In this document: positions 33,520 to 42,017 of the stretch, piece after piece
Position numbering within the stretch: the stretch's first letter is position 1
Layout of the letters: each line of letters opens with the position of its first letter
Assembly (NCBI RefSeq): GCF_014203735.1
Contig: NZ_JACHJQ010000006.1
Coordinates: 753,698-817,697, forward strand
Origin: Actinophytocola algeriensis
Lineage (GTDB): Bacteria; Actinomycetota; Actinomycetes; Mycobacteriales; Pseudonocardiaceae
Direction of reading: 5' to 3'
DNA length: 64,000 bases
Made by a program: the position numbers and the translations under genes
Notes under the pieces: generated by a model
Databases searched by the model: none
Seen by the model: only the letters and a program-made list of their open reading frames with translations
Told to the model about the DNA's origin: nothing

Positions 33520-35506
33520 ACCAGAAGGAGTACAGGTCCCCACCCGCCAGGTGGAACCGGAGCCGGACCTGGCGGTCGCCGAGGGAGGCGAGCGACGCGC
33601 CGCCGCGCCACGTGACCTTCGCCGCGAGCTGGTCACCGCTGACCACCACCGCGTCCGCCTCGGTGAAGCCCGGGATCGGCGCGCCGGTGGCCGCGTCCAG
33701 CACCTCGACGGCGAGCGAGCCACGCACGTCGGCGTTGACGTACAACGTGTCCGCGTTGCGGTCCAACGGTTTCGTGGTGACGGTGCCCGGGTCGCCGAGC
33801 CCGGGCAGCGCGCCGTTGGACAGCGAGACGAACCCGTCGCGGCGCCACACGGCCCGGCCGATCGACGCGTGCTGGACCTCCCGTGACGGGCCACCCGCGA
33901 TGGCGCCGCCGTGCCAGGTGTTGAACCCGCCGTACAGCAACGCGGCCTGCTCGCCGGTGACGTCGAAGTGGTTGCCGGTGTAGATGGCACCATCGTTCCA
34001 CGCGCCCGGTGTGCCGGGTTCGATCAGCGCGCCACGCGTGGACCGGTCCCAGTGCAGCAGGTCGCGGGACGCGACGAGCGACGGGATGACCGGCCCGTCG
34101 GCGGCGGTCCGGTACTGGCCCTTCGCGAAGTCGGTCAGCAGGAACATCCAGGGGATGCCGAGGTACTGGTTCTCGTACCGGGTGACCGGCATGCCGTAGA
34201 CCTGGCCCTCGACCCCGCCGTAGGTCGCGGCCCAGCCGTCGTCGGCGACGTCACCGCTGACCGCGAGCACGCGCGGTGTCCACGTGAGACCGTCGGCGCT
34301 GACGGACACGAACGCGGACCGGTCGTAGGTGCCCGGGGTGCGCGCGGTGAACAGCCGGTCCTTGAAGGTGGCGACGAACTTCTTCGTGCGGTCGTCGAAG
34401 GAGACGTTGACGACGTCACCGCCCGGCAGCAGCGCGCCGCCACCGGCCGCGGGTGTCCACCGTTTGCCGTCCGGTGAGAAGTAGCCCACGTACACGGGTG
34501 GGGAGCTGCCCGGCTTGAACGCGAGCATCAGGTACCTGCGGTCGGCGGGGCCGTCCGGGTCGTAGGCGACGGACGAGCCGCCCGCGAACACGATGTTGTT
34601 GGCCGTCGAGCCCTGGAACTCGACCAGTCCGACGTTCGGTTTGGTCCAGTGGACGAAGTCGGTGCTCTCGGCGAGACACGTGTGGTAGTTGGGCGCGACA
34701 TCGTTGTAGCAGGTGTAGAACAGCTGGTATTGCTGCGGCCCTTTCCGTACCAGTGCCGAGTAGTAGACGGTCTTCTCCCACGGCCTGTCGGCGACGATCA
34801 GCGGCCGCTCGTCCTTGACCCCCGGATGCGTCACGCGGTCCACATCGGACAGCTCGGCGATGCGGTAGCTGTCGACGAACAGCTCCCGGCCGTCCGCCAC
34901 CACCGGGTCGTACGGCGCGGGTGCCGCGGTGAGCCGCGCCTCGTCCCAGTAGGACACTCCGGCGGCGGCCAGGGTGCCGTAGACGAGCATCGTCACCTGG
35001 ACCGTGCCCGCCGGCGCGACCGCCGACACCCGCGCGTCCTGCCAGCCGGTCGAGAACGCGGGGGCGGTCTGCACCGCGAGCAGGCGTGGCGCGTCCCGTT
35101 CGATGCCCCAGAACTCCAGGTACAGCGACGCGGGCGTGCCGCTGCGGCCCTTGACCTTCGCGGTCGCCGTGTACTCGACACCGGCGAGCGCGGGGACCTT
35201 CTCGCTGCGGACGTAGACGTTCGTCCCCGCCTTGTCGTCGATCTCCAGTGATGTCAGCCCCGAGGTCCGGTACGCCGACAGGTTGACCACGTTCGCGCCG
35301 GACTCGTCGCCCTCGACCGACCAGCCGTGCGGGTGCCCGGCCTGGTCGGCGACGTCGAAGTCGCCGTTCCAGACGACGCTGCCGCGCAGCACGTCCTGCG
35401 GGTTCGGCGCCGGGTCAGCGGCCGCGCCGCCAGTCAGGCCAAGCGCCGTCACCAGCAGGATCACGCACGCGGGCACGCCTCTGCGCCGGGTGCTCCTTCT
35501 GTCCAC
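33500..35506 (-). CDS. Secreted beta-propeller glycosidase-like protein
   Basis: 668 residues from the GTG at 35506, behind GGAGG (GTG at 35527 is possible). A signal sequence (CVILLVTALGLTGGAAA) is followed by a beta-sandwich, CBM-like domain (~35-180, VVWNGDFDVADQAGHPHGWSV), a five-bladed-propeller-type domain with DFVHWTKPN and DLLHWDRST repeats (~190-540), as in GH32/43/62-like enzymes, and a C-terminal sandwich. The catalytic acids were not assigned. It is probably an extracellular enzyme acting on plant polysaccharide. Tail-to-tail overlap of 20 bases with GH35. Confidence 0.75.
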   Translation of the reverse strand: MDRRSTRRRGVPACVILLVTALGLTGGAAADPAPNPQDVLRGSVVWNGDFDVADQAGHPHGWSVEGDESGANVVNLSAYRTSGLTSLEIDDKAGTNVYVRSEKVPALAGVEYTATAKVKGRSGTPASLYLEFWGIERDAPRLLAVQTAPAFSTGWQDARVSAVAPAGTVQVTMLVYGTLAAAGVSYWDEARLTAAPAPYDPVVADGRELFVDSYRIAELSDVDRVTHPGVKDERPLIVADRPWEKTVYYSALVRKGPQQYQLFYTCYNDVAPNYHTCLAESTDFVHWTKPNVGLVEFQGSTANNIVFAGGSSVAYDPDGPADRRYLMLAFKPGSSPPVYVGYFSPDGKRWTPAAGGGALLPGGDVVNVSFDDRTKKFVATFKDRLFTARTPGTYDRSAFVSVSADGLTWTPRVLAVSGDVADDGWAATYGGVEGQVYGMPVTRYENQYLGIPWMFLLTDFAKGQYRTAADGPVIPSLVASRDLLHWDRSTRGALIEPGTPGAWNDGAIYTGNHFDVTGEQAALLYGGFNTWHGGAIAGGPSREVQHASIGRAVWRRDGFVSLSNGALPGLGDPGTVTTKPLDRNADTLYVNADVRGSLAVEVLDAATGAPIPGFTEADAVVVSGDQLAAKVTWRGGASLASLGDRQVRLRFHLAGGDLYSFWFSSAGR

Positions 35507-35528
35507 CTCTGCCTCCTTCGCCCCCACC

Positions 35529-35543
35529 CTCCTTCAAGGAGGT
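35529..35543. repeat. Short inverted repeat CCTCCTT-C-AAGGAGG
   Basis: A perfect 7-bp dyad around one base, close upstream of the propeller gene and beside the IclR-like operators. One arm doubles as a ribosome-site-like AAGGAGG, so it could hide translation signals or bind a protein. Confidence 0.35.
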
Positions 35544-35546
35544 AAT

Positions 35547-35597
35547 TGGAACCCCGTTCCATGTCAATGGCGGAGAGGCACTTGAAACGAGATTCCA
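35547..35597. promoter_or_regulatory. Two IclR-like 15-bp operators
   Basis: TGGAAC-N3-GTTCCA (35547-35561, perfect) and TGAAAC-N3-ATTCCA (35583-35597, near-perfect), 36 bases apart, between divergent genes. The size and layout fit IclR-family sites; the IclR gene at 46443 in the same island is the natural candidate. Confidence 0.55.
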
Positions 35598-35644
35598 CAT
35601 GTAGCACGATCGGCATCCGGGTCCCCGCTACCAACAGGAGTGAT

Positions 35645-36940
35645 ATGGCCGAGTCGTCGTTTCCGGCCGGCGCCGATTGGGCCCGCCGGGCCGAGCAGGT
35701 CATCCCGGGCGGGCTCAACTCGTTCAGCCGGTACCTCGGCGAGCCGTACGGGTTCGCGCGCTCGTCGGGCGCGTACGTGTGGGACTTCGACGGCAACCGG
35801 TACGTCGACTACCACGCCGCGTTCGGCGCGATCGTGCTCGGCCACAACGACCCGGACGTGGACCGGGCGGTCGCCGGGGCGCTGAACCCCGTCGACCTGG
35901 TGGGCATCGGCATCACCCGGCCCGAGGTCGAGCTGGCCGAGCTCGTGTGCGCGGCCATCCCGTCGGCGGACCAGATGATCTGCTGCACCAGCGGCAGCGA
36001 GGCCACGTTCCACGCGGTGCGGCTGTCCCGCGCGGTCACCGGCCGGGACCTGATCGTCAAGGTGCAGGGCGGCTACCACGGCTGGCACGACGCCGTGGCG
36101 CGCAACGTGATCTCCCCGCCGGAGCTGGCGTACGGCATGGACCCGATGAGCGCGGGCATCCTGCCGGAGAACCTCTCCTCGACGCTGATCGCCGAGTTCA
36201 ACGACCTGACCTCGCTCGAGGAGCTGTACACCCGCCACCAGGACCGGATCGCGGCGGTGATCGTCGAGCCGATCCCCCACAACGTCGGCGCGCTGCTGCC
36301 CAACCCCGGCCACCTCGAGGGGCTGCGGAAGCTCACCGAGGCGCAGGGCAGCCTGCTGATCTTCGACGAGGTGATCACCGGTTTCCGGCACGCACTCGGT
36401 GGCTGGCAGGAGATCTCCGGCGTCACCCCGGACCTGACGAGCTTCGGCAAGGCCATGGGCAACGGCCACCCGATCGCCGGGCTCGCGGGCAAGGCGGAGC
36501 ACCTGCGGCACTTCAACTCGGCGGGCGGTTCGGTGCTGCTGGCAGGCACGTTCACCGGTCACCCGACAGGTTGCGCGGCGGCGGTCGCGACGATCACGAA
36601 ACTGCGTGACGCGGAGGTGTTCGCACACACCGCCGCACTGGGACAGCGGATGCGGGACGGCCTGACGGGGATCGTCGACGAGCTCGGTGTGCCCGCGCAG
36701 GTCCGCGGCTACGGCTCGGTGTTCTGCCTGTACTTCCTCGAGGGTGAGATCAACGGTTACCGCGACCTGATGCGCAACGACGACGTCCGGTACCGCGAGT
36801 TCCACCGCCGCATGACCGACCGGGGGTTCCTGATGTTGCCGATGTCGTTGAAGCGCAACCACATCTCGTTCGCGCACACCGAGGAGGACGTGGACCGCAC
36901 CCTCGACGCGGCGCGCGAGGTGCTGAGGACGCTCCCGTGA
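35645..36940 (+). CDS. Class III aminotransferase, GSA aminomutase-like
   Basis: 431 residues. The fold-type I PLP enzyme shows TSGSEATFHAVRLSRA, GGYHGWHD, the PLP-aspartate segment LLIFDEVITGFR and the Schiff-base Lys in SFGKAMGNGHPIAG. It resembles glutamate-1-semialdehyde aminomutase but sits in a catabolic operon, so it more likely transaminates or isomerises an amino-sugar or amino-acid intermediate. GTG of the next gene overlaps its stop. Confidence 0.87.
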   Translation: MAESSFPAGADWARRAEQVIPGGLNSFSRYLGEPYGFARSSGAYVWDFDGNRYVDYHAAFGAIVLGHNDPDVDRAVAGALNPVDLVGIGITRPEVELAELVCAAIPSADQMICCTSGSEATFHAVRLSRAVTGRDLIVKVQGGYHGWHDAVARNVISPPELAYGMDPMSAGILPENLSSTLIAEFNDLTSLEELYTRHQDRIAAVIVEPIPHNVGALLPNPGHLEGLRKLTEAQGSLLIFDEVITGFRHALGGWQEISGVTPDLTSFGKAMGNGHPIAGLAGKAEHLRHFNSAGGSVLLAGTFTGHPTGCAAAVATITKLRDAEVFAHTAALGQRMRDGLTGIVDELGVPAQVRGYGSVFCLYFLEGEINGYRDLMRNDDVRYREFHRRMTDRGFLMLPMSLKRNHISFAHTEEDVDRTLDAAREVLRTLP

Positions 36941-37776
36941 AGATCATGACCATCTTCGCCCACCCGGCGGACACGATCACCAACTGCGGCGGCACGCTCG
37001 CCCGGCACGCGGACCGGGGCGACGAGATCGTCGCGCTGATCCTCACGCACGGCGGCCGGATCCACGCGAACTCCTGGGTCGAGGAGTGGCGCAAGGACGA
37101 ACCGGACCAGGCGGTCACGTCGGCGGGACTCGCCGAGGTCGTCGCGAACAAGAAGGCGGAGCTGGCACGTGCGGCGGAGATCGTCGGCATCGGCCGGGTG
37201 ATCACCCTCGACCACGACGACGCCCGGTGCACGGTCGACGAGGACATCGTGGACCAGATCGCCGCGCACGTCGCGGACTTCGCGCCGGACGTGGTGATCA
37301 TGGACTACCCGAAGAACCCGGTGGTGCCGGACTCGCACACCACGGCGAGCGTGATGGCGCTGAACGGCGTCAACCGCGCGGCGACCTACCTGCGCAACCT
37401 CGACGGCCGCGACGAGTTCTGGGTCAAGCAGATCTTCTTCGCAGGCCTGCCGGTGACGGTGACCGAGGTGCTGTCGCTGCACGGCATCCGCAACGACACC
37501 TATGTGGACATCACACCGGTCGTGGGCCGCAAGGTGGCCGCCATGGACCAGTTCGTGAGCCAGGCGTACGACGGGTTGTTCGCGCGGAAGCTGATCGAGT
37601 CGTGGAACGGCGAGTGCGGGCGCGCGGCGGGAGTGAACTTCGCCGAGGCGTTCTGCCGGTACTACAACGAGACGCACCCCCACCTGCCCGTCACCGACCA
37701 CGCGCTCGCCGTTGACCCGGTGACGCGGCACGTCGAGTACTCGCGGGTCGGCCTGCGGGCGGAGTACCCGTGCTGA
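36937..37776 (+). CDS. PIG-L family deacetylase-like protein
   Basis: 279 residues. The N-terminal FAHPADTITNCGG corresponds to the AHPDDE motif of PIG-L/LmbE deacetylases; Zn-binding His and Asp remain but the first Asp, the usual general base, is Ala. PDSHTTAS supplies the third Zn-ligand region. Family members remove N-acetyl groups from sugars (MshB, GlcNAc-PI deacetylase). The altered motif may mean a different mechanism or lost activity. Translationally coupled to both neighbours. Confidence 0.83.
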   Translation: MKIMTIFAHPADTITNCGGTLARHADRGDEIVALILTHGGRIHANSWVEEWRKDEPDQAVTSAGLAEVVANKKAELARAAEIVGIGRVITLDHDDARCTVDEDIVDQIAAHVADFAPDVVIMDYPKNPVVPDSHTTASVMALNGVNRAATYLRNLDGRDEFWVKQIFFAGLPVTVTEVLSLHGIRNDTYVDITPVVGRKVAAMDQFVSQAYDGLFARKLIESWNGECGRAAGVNFAEAFCRYYNETHPHLPVTDHALAVDPVTRHVEYSRVGLRAEYPC

Positions 37777-38861
37777 TCAAGGGCGCGGTGCTGCGGACTG
37801 CCGGCGCGAGCAGGCCGTACCGGTCGACACGGCCGTTGTCCATCGAGGACGTGACGCTGGCGCCGCCCGGCGAGGACGAGGTGCTGGTCGAGATCGAGGC
37901 GGCCGGGGTCTGCCACTCCGACCTGTCGGTGATCGACGGCAACCGGCCCCGGCCGGTGCCGATGCTGCTCGGTCACGAGGCGGCGGGCCGGGTGGTGACG
38001 CCGGGTGCCGGGTTCGACGTGGGTGACCGGGTGGTGCTGTCGTACCTGCCGAGATGCGGTTCGTGTGCCGGGTGCGCGTCGGCGGGGCGGTTCCCGTGCG
38101 CACCGGGCTCGCAGGCCAACGCGGCGGGCACGTTGTTCGGCGGCGAGCGCCGGTTGTCCGTGGCCGGGGCGCCGGTGCACCACCACCTGGGTGTGTCGGC
38201 GTTCGCGACGCACGCGGTGGTGGACCGGCGGTCGCTGGTCCGGGTGCCGGACTCGGTGCCCGCGGAGGTCGCGGCGCTGCTCGGGTGCGCGGTGCTGACC
38301 GGCGGCGGGGCACTGCTGAACGCGGCGTCGTTGCGGGCCGGGGAGTCGGTGGCGGTGGTCGGCCTGGGCGGGGTCGGCCTGGCCGCGGTGCTGACGGCCG
38401 CCGCACTGGGCGCCGGCGAGATCGTCGCGATCGACCCGGTGGCGGCGAAACGCGCGACGGCGGCCGCGCTCGGCGCGACCCGGACGATGTCACCCGAGCA
38501 GGCGGCGGGGCTGGCGGTGGACGTCGCGGTGGAGGCCGCCGGCGCGGGTGCGGCGGTGTCGACGGCGCTCGCGGTCACGGGTCCGGGCGGCCGGACGGTG
38601 ATCGCGGGGCTGACGCATCCGGACGTGCGGGTGCCGGTGTCGCCGCTGGACCTGGTCGCGAACGGGCGGAGCGTGATCGGGAGCTACATGGGTTCCTCGG
38701 TGCCCGCGCGGGACGTACCCCGGTTCGTGGAGCTGTGGCAGGCGGGACGGCTGCCGGTCGAGCGGCTGATCAGCGCCCGCATCGGCCTGGCCGACCTGAA
38801 CGAGGCCATGGACGACCTGGCCGACGCGACCGCGCTACGACAGGTGGTGCTTCCTGGCTAG
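37770..38861 (+). CDS. Zinc-dependent alcohol dehydrogenase (MDR)
   Basis: 363 residues, GTG start overlapping the previous gene by 7 bases. Catalytic-Zn ligands in AGVCHSD and LLGHEAAG, structural-Zn cysteines CGSCAGCASAGRFPC, and the NAD-binding VGLGGVGLAAVL are all present. It probably oxidises a polyol or hydroxy intermediate made by the pathway encoded here. Confidence 0.92.
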   Translation: MLIKGAVLRTAGASRPYRSTRPLSIEDVTLAPPGEDEVLVEIEAAGVCHSDLSVIDGNRPRPVPMLLGHEAAGRVVTPGAGFDVGDRVVLSYLPRCGSCAGCASAGRFPCAPGSQANAAGTLFGGERRLSVAGAPVHHHLGVSAFATHAVVDRRSLVRVPDSVPAEVAALLGCAVLTGGGALLNAASLRAGESVAVVGLGGVGLAAVLTAAALGAGEIVAIDPVAAKRATAAALGATRTMSPEQAAGLAVDVAVEAAGAGAAVSTALAVTGPGGRTVIAGLTHPDVRVPVSPLDLVANGRSVIGSYMGSSVPARDVPRFVELWQAGRLPVERLISARIGLADLNEAMDDLADATALRQVVLPG

Positions 38862-39250
38862 TGCTGTGTCCACCAGCGTTTGCCGGGTCCTCCGGCAGGT
38901 CCGGCCAAGCCGACGGTGATCGTCGTACCGGGTGGGCTGGTGTGCCGCGAAAGGCGCGTTCAGGACATCGCCGGTGCCGTGAAAGGCGCGTTGAGGACGT
39001 TGAGTGCCCTGAAAGCGCCTTTCACAGCATGGCCAACGCCGCGAACGCGCCTTTCACAGCACAACGGACACCGTGAAGGCGCGCAGGCGCGAAGGGGCGC
39101 AGGCGCGAAGGGGCGCGAGCCCCACACCACACCCGAGGCTGCCTGCCATCCCGGAGACCTGCCCCTCCGGCGAGGAGCCGCCGGAGGCAAAACCCCGTCC
39201 GGCAAGGACAAACCACGAACCCACCCCGGCCAACGCAAGTGGACACAGCA
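38862..39250. other. Repeat-filled intergenic region
   Basis: 389 bases with no gene. It holds the composite repeat 38942-39213. The frame on the minus strand looks repetitive (AVKGAF.. units) only because the DNA repeats. Confidence 0.7.
38942..39213. repeat. Composite intergenic repeat (REP-like)
   Basis: Two forward units of GYGAAAGGCGCGTT (about 38946 and 38977) face two reverse units (around 39010 and 39045), enough for a cruciform. A 16-bp exact tandem (39085-39100, 39101-39116) follows. Then come 39122-39152, matching 48945-48975 (reverse strand) with 2 of 31 mismatches, and 39173-39213, matching 1811-1850. Confidence 0.7.
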
Positions 39251-40225
39251 CTAGACGCAGCGCCACACGGTGGCCACGGCATCACCGCTCGCCGTGGTGC
39301 TGATGCCCGCGACCTCGGTGCCGTCGCCGTTCACCGCGGTCGCCTCGCGGGTCGTCAGCCCGGCGGGCGCGGGCAGGACCGTCGCGCCGGTCGAGCGCCA
39401 CATCGTCGCGCCCTGCGGCCCCTTGCCCACGACCACGCCGTTCTCGATCTCCAGCGGGGTCCCCGACGCCGAGCCCGGCAGCGCGGTCACCGCACCGGTG
39501 GCGGCGTCGATCAGCACCACCTCGAAGCGGCCGTCCGGGCGGGTGCGCTTGGCGGCCACCGTGCCGTCGTCGATGTCCGCCAGGTCGATCGACGAGCCGC
39601 TGGGCGGGTACGGGCCGTAGTTCCACACGACCGTGCCGTCCAGGCGCCAGATCCGCTGCGGCTGCGCGGGGTCCTGCGGCTCGCCGATGGCGTACCCCTG
39701 GTCGTCGACGTCGAGCGGGATGTACCAGTACGGGTCCAGGACCTCGAACGACGTCGAGCCCGCAGGCCACACCGCCGCGAAGTGGATCACCGGGTGCTCG
39801 GGGTGCAGCCAGCCGACGCTGTCACCGTTCTCGTTCAGTCCCGCCGCCGCCACCGAGTACGCCGTGCTCAGGTACGTGATCGTGCCGTCGGCCGTCATGA
39901 GTGCCGCACGCTGGTAGTCCGAGATGAGGTCGGCCACCGGCACGTTGCCGGACATGACCCCCGAGCGGTTCATGTCGTACGGCACGAAGTCGTTCGGCAG
40001 GATCGCCGGCTCACCGTCCTGCCAGATCACCCCGGCCTGGCCGTCGGCGTCGGCGCCACGGGCGACGTAGGTCCCCGCGTAGTCGGTGCCCGTCACCTCG
40101 TACAGCGTCACGCCAGGGATGCCGGGCAGCGCGGCCGGTGTGCACACCGCAACCACCGCGGCGGCGGGGGCCACCAGCGCACCGAACACGGACAGGACAG
40201 CGGCGCAGGACAATGACCGACGCAT
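39251..40225 (-). CDS. Secreted protein with repeat-like beta structure, unknown
   Basis: 324 residues from the ATG at 40225 (ggggg ribosome site; TTG at 40228 rejected). A signal peptide (LSCAAVLSVFGALVAPAAA) is followed by repeats of the kind VWPAGSTSFEVLDP, IWRLDGTVVWNYG, MWRSTGATVLPAP, each with a W..G pattern, suggesting a beta-propeller with kelch/HAF-like blades. Enzyme motifs are absent. It follows a long repeat region and ends at a cysteine. Confidence 0.7.
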   Translation of the reverse strand: MRRSLSCAAVLSVFGALVAPAAAVVAVCTPAALPGIPGVTLYEVTGTDYAGTYVARGADADGQAGVIWQDGEPAILPNDFVPYDMNRSGVMSGNVPVADLISDYQRAALMTADGTITYLSTAYSVAAAGLNENGDSVGWLHPEHPVIHFAAVWPAGSTSFEVLDPYWYIPLDVDDQGYAIGEPQDPAQPQRIWRLDGTVVWNYGPYPPSGSSIDLADIDDGTVAAKRTRPDGRFEVVLIDAATGAVTALPGSASGTPLEIENGVVVGKGPQGATMWRSTGATVLPAPAGLTTREATAVNGDGTEVAGISTTASGDAVATVWRCV

Positions 40226-40256
40226 CAAACCCCCAAGGTCCGACGAACACGATAAC

Positions 40257-41948
40257 TCAGTGCGACTCCCTCGTGGGCGTGGCTTGTCCGCCGCCGGTCA
40301 GGAAGTCCAGGTCCACGCCGCGGTCGGCCTGCAGCACGTGGTCGACGTACAGCCGCTGCCAGCCCCGCTCCGGTGCCGCGAACGCCGCCGACGCCTCCTC
40401 CGACACCGGGCGCGCCGACAGGTCCGCCGCCACCTCCAGCCGCCGGTTCGGCACGTCCAGCACCACGATGTCGCCGGTCCGCACCCGGCCCAGCGGGCCA
40501 CCCGCCGCCGCCTCCGGGGCCACGTGCAGCACGACCGTGCCGTACGCCGTGCCGCTCATCCGCGCGTCGCTGATCCGCACCATGTCCCGCACGCCCTTCG
40601 CCAGCAGCGGCGCGGGCAGCGGGAAGTTGCCCACCTCCGGCATCCCCGGGTAGCCCTTCGGGCCGCACCCGCGCAGCACCAGGACCGCGTTCTCGTCGTC
40701 GACCGTGTCGATGCGGGCGTTGAGGTCCTCGATGGAGTCGAACACGACCGCCGGGCCGCGGTGGGTGAGCAGTTCCGGCGTGGCCGCCGCCGGTTTGATC
40801 ACCGCGCCGGACGGGGCGAGGTTGCCGCGCAGCACGGCGATGCCCGCCGAGTCCTGCAGTGGCGCCGACCTCGGGTGGATCACCGACTCGTCCCAGATCT
40901 TCGCCGCGTCCAGGTACGACACCAGCGGTTCGCCGGTGACCGTGATCGGCTCCGGTGACAGCAGGTCCGCCACCTCGCGGAGCACGGCGAGCAGCCCGCC
41001 TGCGCGGTGCAGGTCGTCCATCAGGTGCTTGCCCGCGGGCTGCAGGTCGACCAGCAGCGGCACCCCGGAACCCACCTTGTCGAAGTCCTCCAGTTCGAGC
41101 GGCACCCCCAGCCGCCCGGCGATCGCGAGCAGGTGCACGACCGCGTTCGTCGACCCGCCGATCGCCGCCAGCGCCACGATCGCGTTCAGGAACGACTCGC
41201 GCGTGAGCACGGTGCTGGGCTTGCGGTCGTCCGCCACCATCGACACCGACAGCCTGCCCGACTGGTGCGCCATCTCCAGCAGCCCGCTGTCCGGCGCGGG
41301 TGTGCCTGCGAGGCCCGGGATCGTCATGCCCAGCGCCTCGGTCACGCACGCCATGGTCGACGCGGTGCCCATCGTGTTGCAGTGGCCGCGGCTGCGGATC
41401 ATCGACGACTCGGAGCGCATGAAGTCCTCTCGCGACAGCGTGCCTGCGCGGACCTCTTCGGACAGTCGCCACACGTCGGTGCCGCAGCCGAGCGGCACAC
41501 CGCGGAAGTGCCCGGTCAGCATCGGCCCGCCGGGCACCACCAGCGCGGGCAGGTCGACCGAGCACGCCGCCATCAGCAGCGCGGGGATCGTCTTGTCACA
41601 GCCGCCGAGCAGCACCACCCCGTCGATCGGGTTGGCGCGCAGCATCTCCTCGGTCGCCATCGCCGCGAGGTTGCGGAACAGCATGGCGGTCGGGCGCATC
41701 AGCGTCTCGCCCAGCGACACCACCGGCAGGTGCAGCGGCACGCCACCGGCCGCCCAGATGCCGTCGGCCACCGACTTCGCGACCTCGGTCAGGTGGGCGT
41801 TGCACGGCGTGAGGTCCGACGCGGTGTTGGCGATCGCGATGTGCGGCCGCCCGTCGAAGGCGTCCCTCGGCAGACCCCGCCGCATCCACGCACGGTGGAT
41901 GTAGGCGTTGCGGTCGTCCCCGGCGTACCACGCTTGCGAACGAGACAT
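40257..41948 (-). CDS. IlvD/EDD family sugar-acid dehydratase
   Basis: 563 residues from the ATG at 41948. Fe-S ligand cysteines are in TPCNAH, GGCDKT and GHCNTMGTAST, and the active-site loop GGSTNAVVH is conserved. The N-terminal FDGRPHIAIANTASDL groups it with aldonate dehydratases rather than branched-chain IlvD. It would dehydrate an aldonate to a 2-keto-3-deoxy acid. It is divergent from the oxidoreductase/FAH operon across a palindromic site, so it is probably part of the same pathway. Confidence 0.88.
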   Translation of the reverse strand: MSRSQAWYAGDDRNAYIHRAWMRRGLPRDAFDGRPHIAIANTASDLTPCNAHLTEVAKSVADGIWAAGGVPLHLPVVSLGETLMRPTAMLFRNLAAMATEEMLRANPIDGVVLLGGCDKTIPALLMAACSVDLPALVVPGGPMLTGHFRGVPLGCGTDVWRLSEEVRAGTLSREDFMRSESSMIRSRGHCNTMGTASTMACVTEALGMTIPGLAGTPAPDSGLLEMAHQSGRLSVSMVADDRKPSTVLTRESFLNAIVALAAIGGSTNAVVHLLAIAGRLGVPLELEDFDKVGSGVPLLVDLQPAGKHLMDDLHRAGGLLAVLREVADLLSPEPITVTGEPLVSYLDAAKIWDESVIHPRSAPLQDSAGIAVLRGNLAPSGAVIKPAAATPELLTHRGPAVVFDSIEDLNARIDTVDDENAVLVLRGCGPKGYPGMPEVGNFPLPAPLLAKGVRDMVRISDARMSGTAYGTVVLHVAPEAAAGGPLGRVRTGDIVVLDVPNRRLEVAADLSARPVSEEASAAFAAPERGWQRLYVDHVLQADRGVDLDFLTGGGQATPTRESH

Positions 41949-41971
41949 GAAATGCCCTTCCAGACAAGGGA

Positions 41972-41986
41972 GTGCAACCATTGCAC
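41972..41986. promoter_or_regulatory. 15-bp palindrome in divergent promoter
   Basis: GTGCAA-CCA-TTGCAC, perfect 6-bp arms and 3-base centre, the same layout as 35547-35561. It lies between the dehydratase and the first oxidoreductase gene and probably controls both. Confidence 0.55.
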
Positions 41987-42017
41987 CGTACCAACGACTC
42001 CCTTAGAGTCCCCCAAC

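Noticed and set aside
38942-39118. CRISPR array
   Set aside because: Units are short, imperfect, in both orientations, without unique spacers or cas genes.
38960-39285. Minus-strand ORFs with repeated AVKGAF-type peptide
   Set aside because: The repetition comes from intergenic DNA repeats in several frames; no ribosome site or coding bias.
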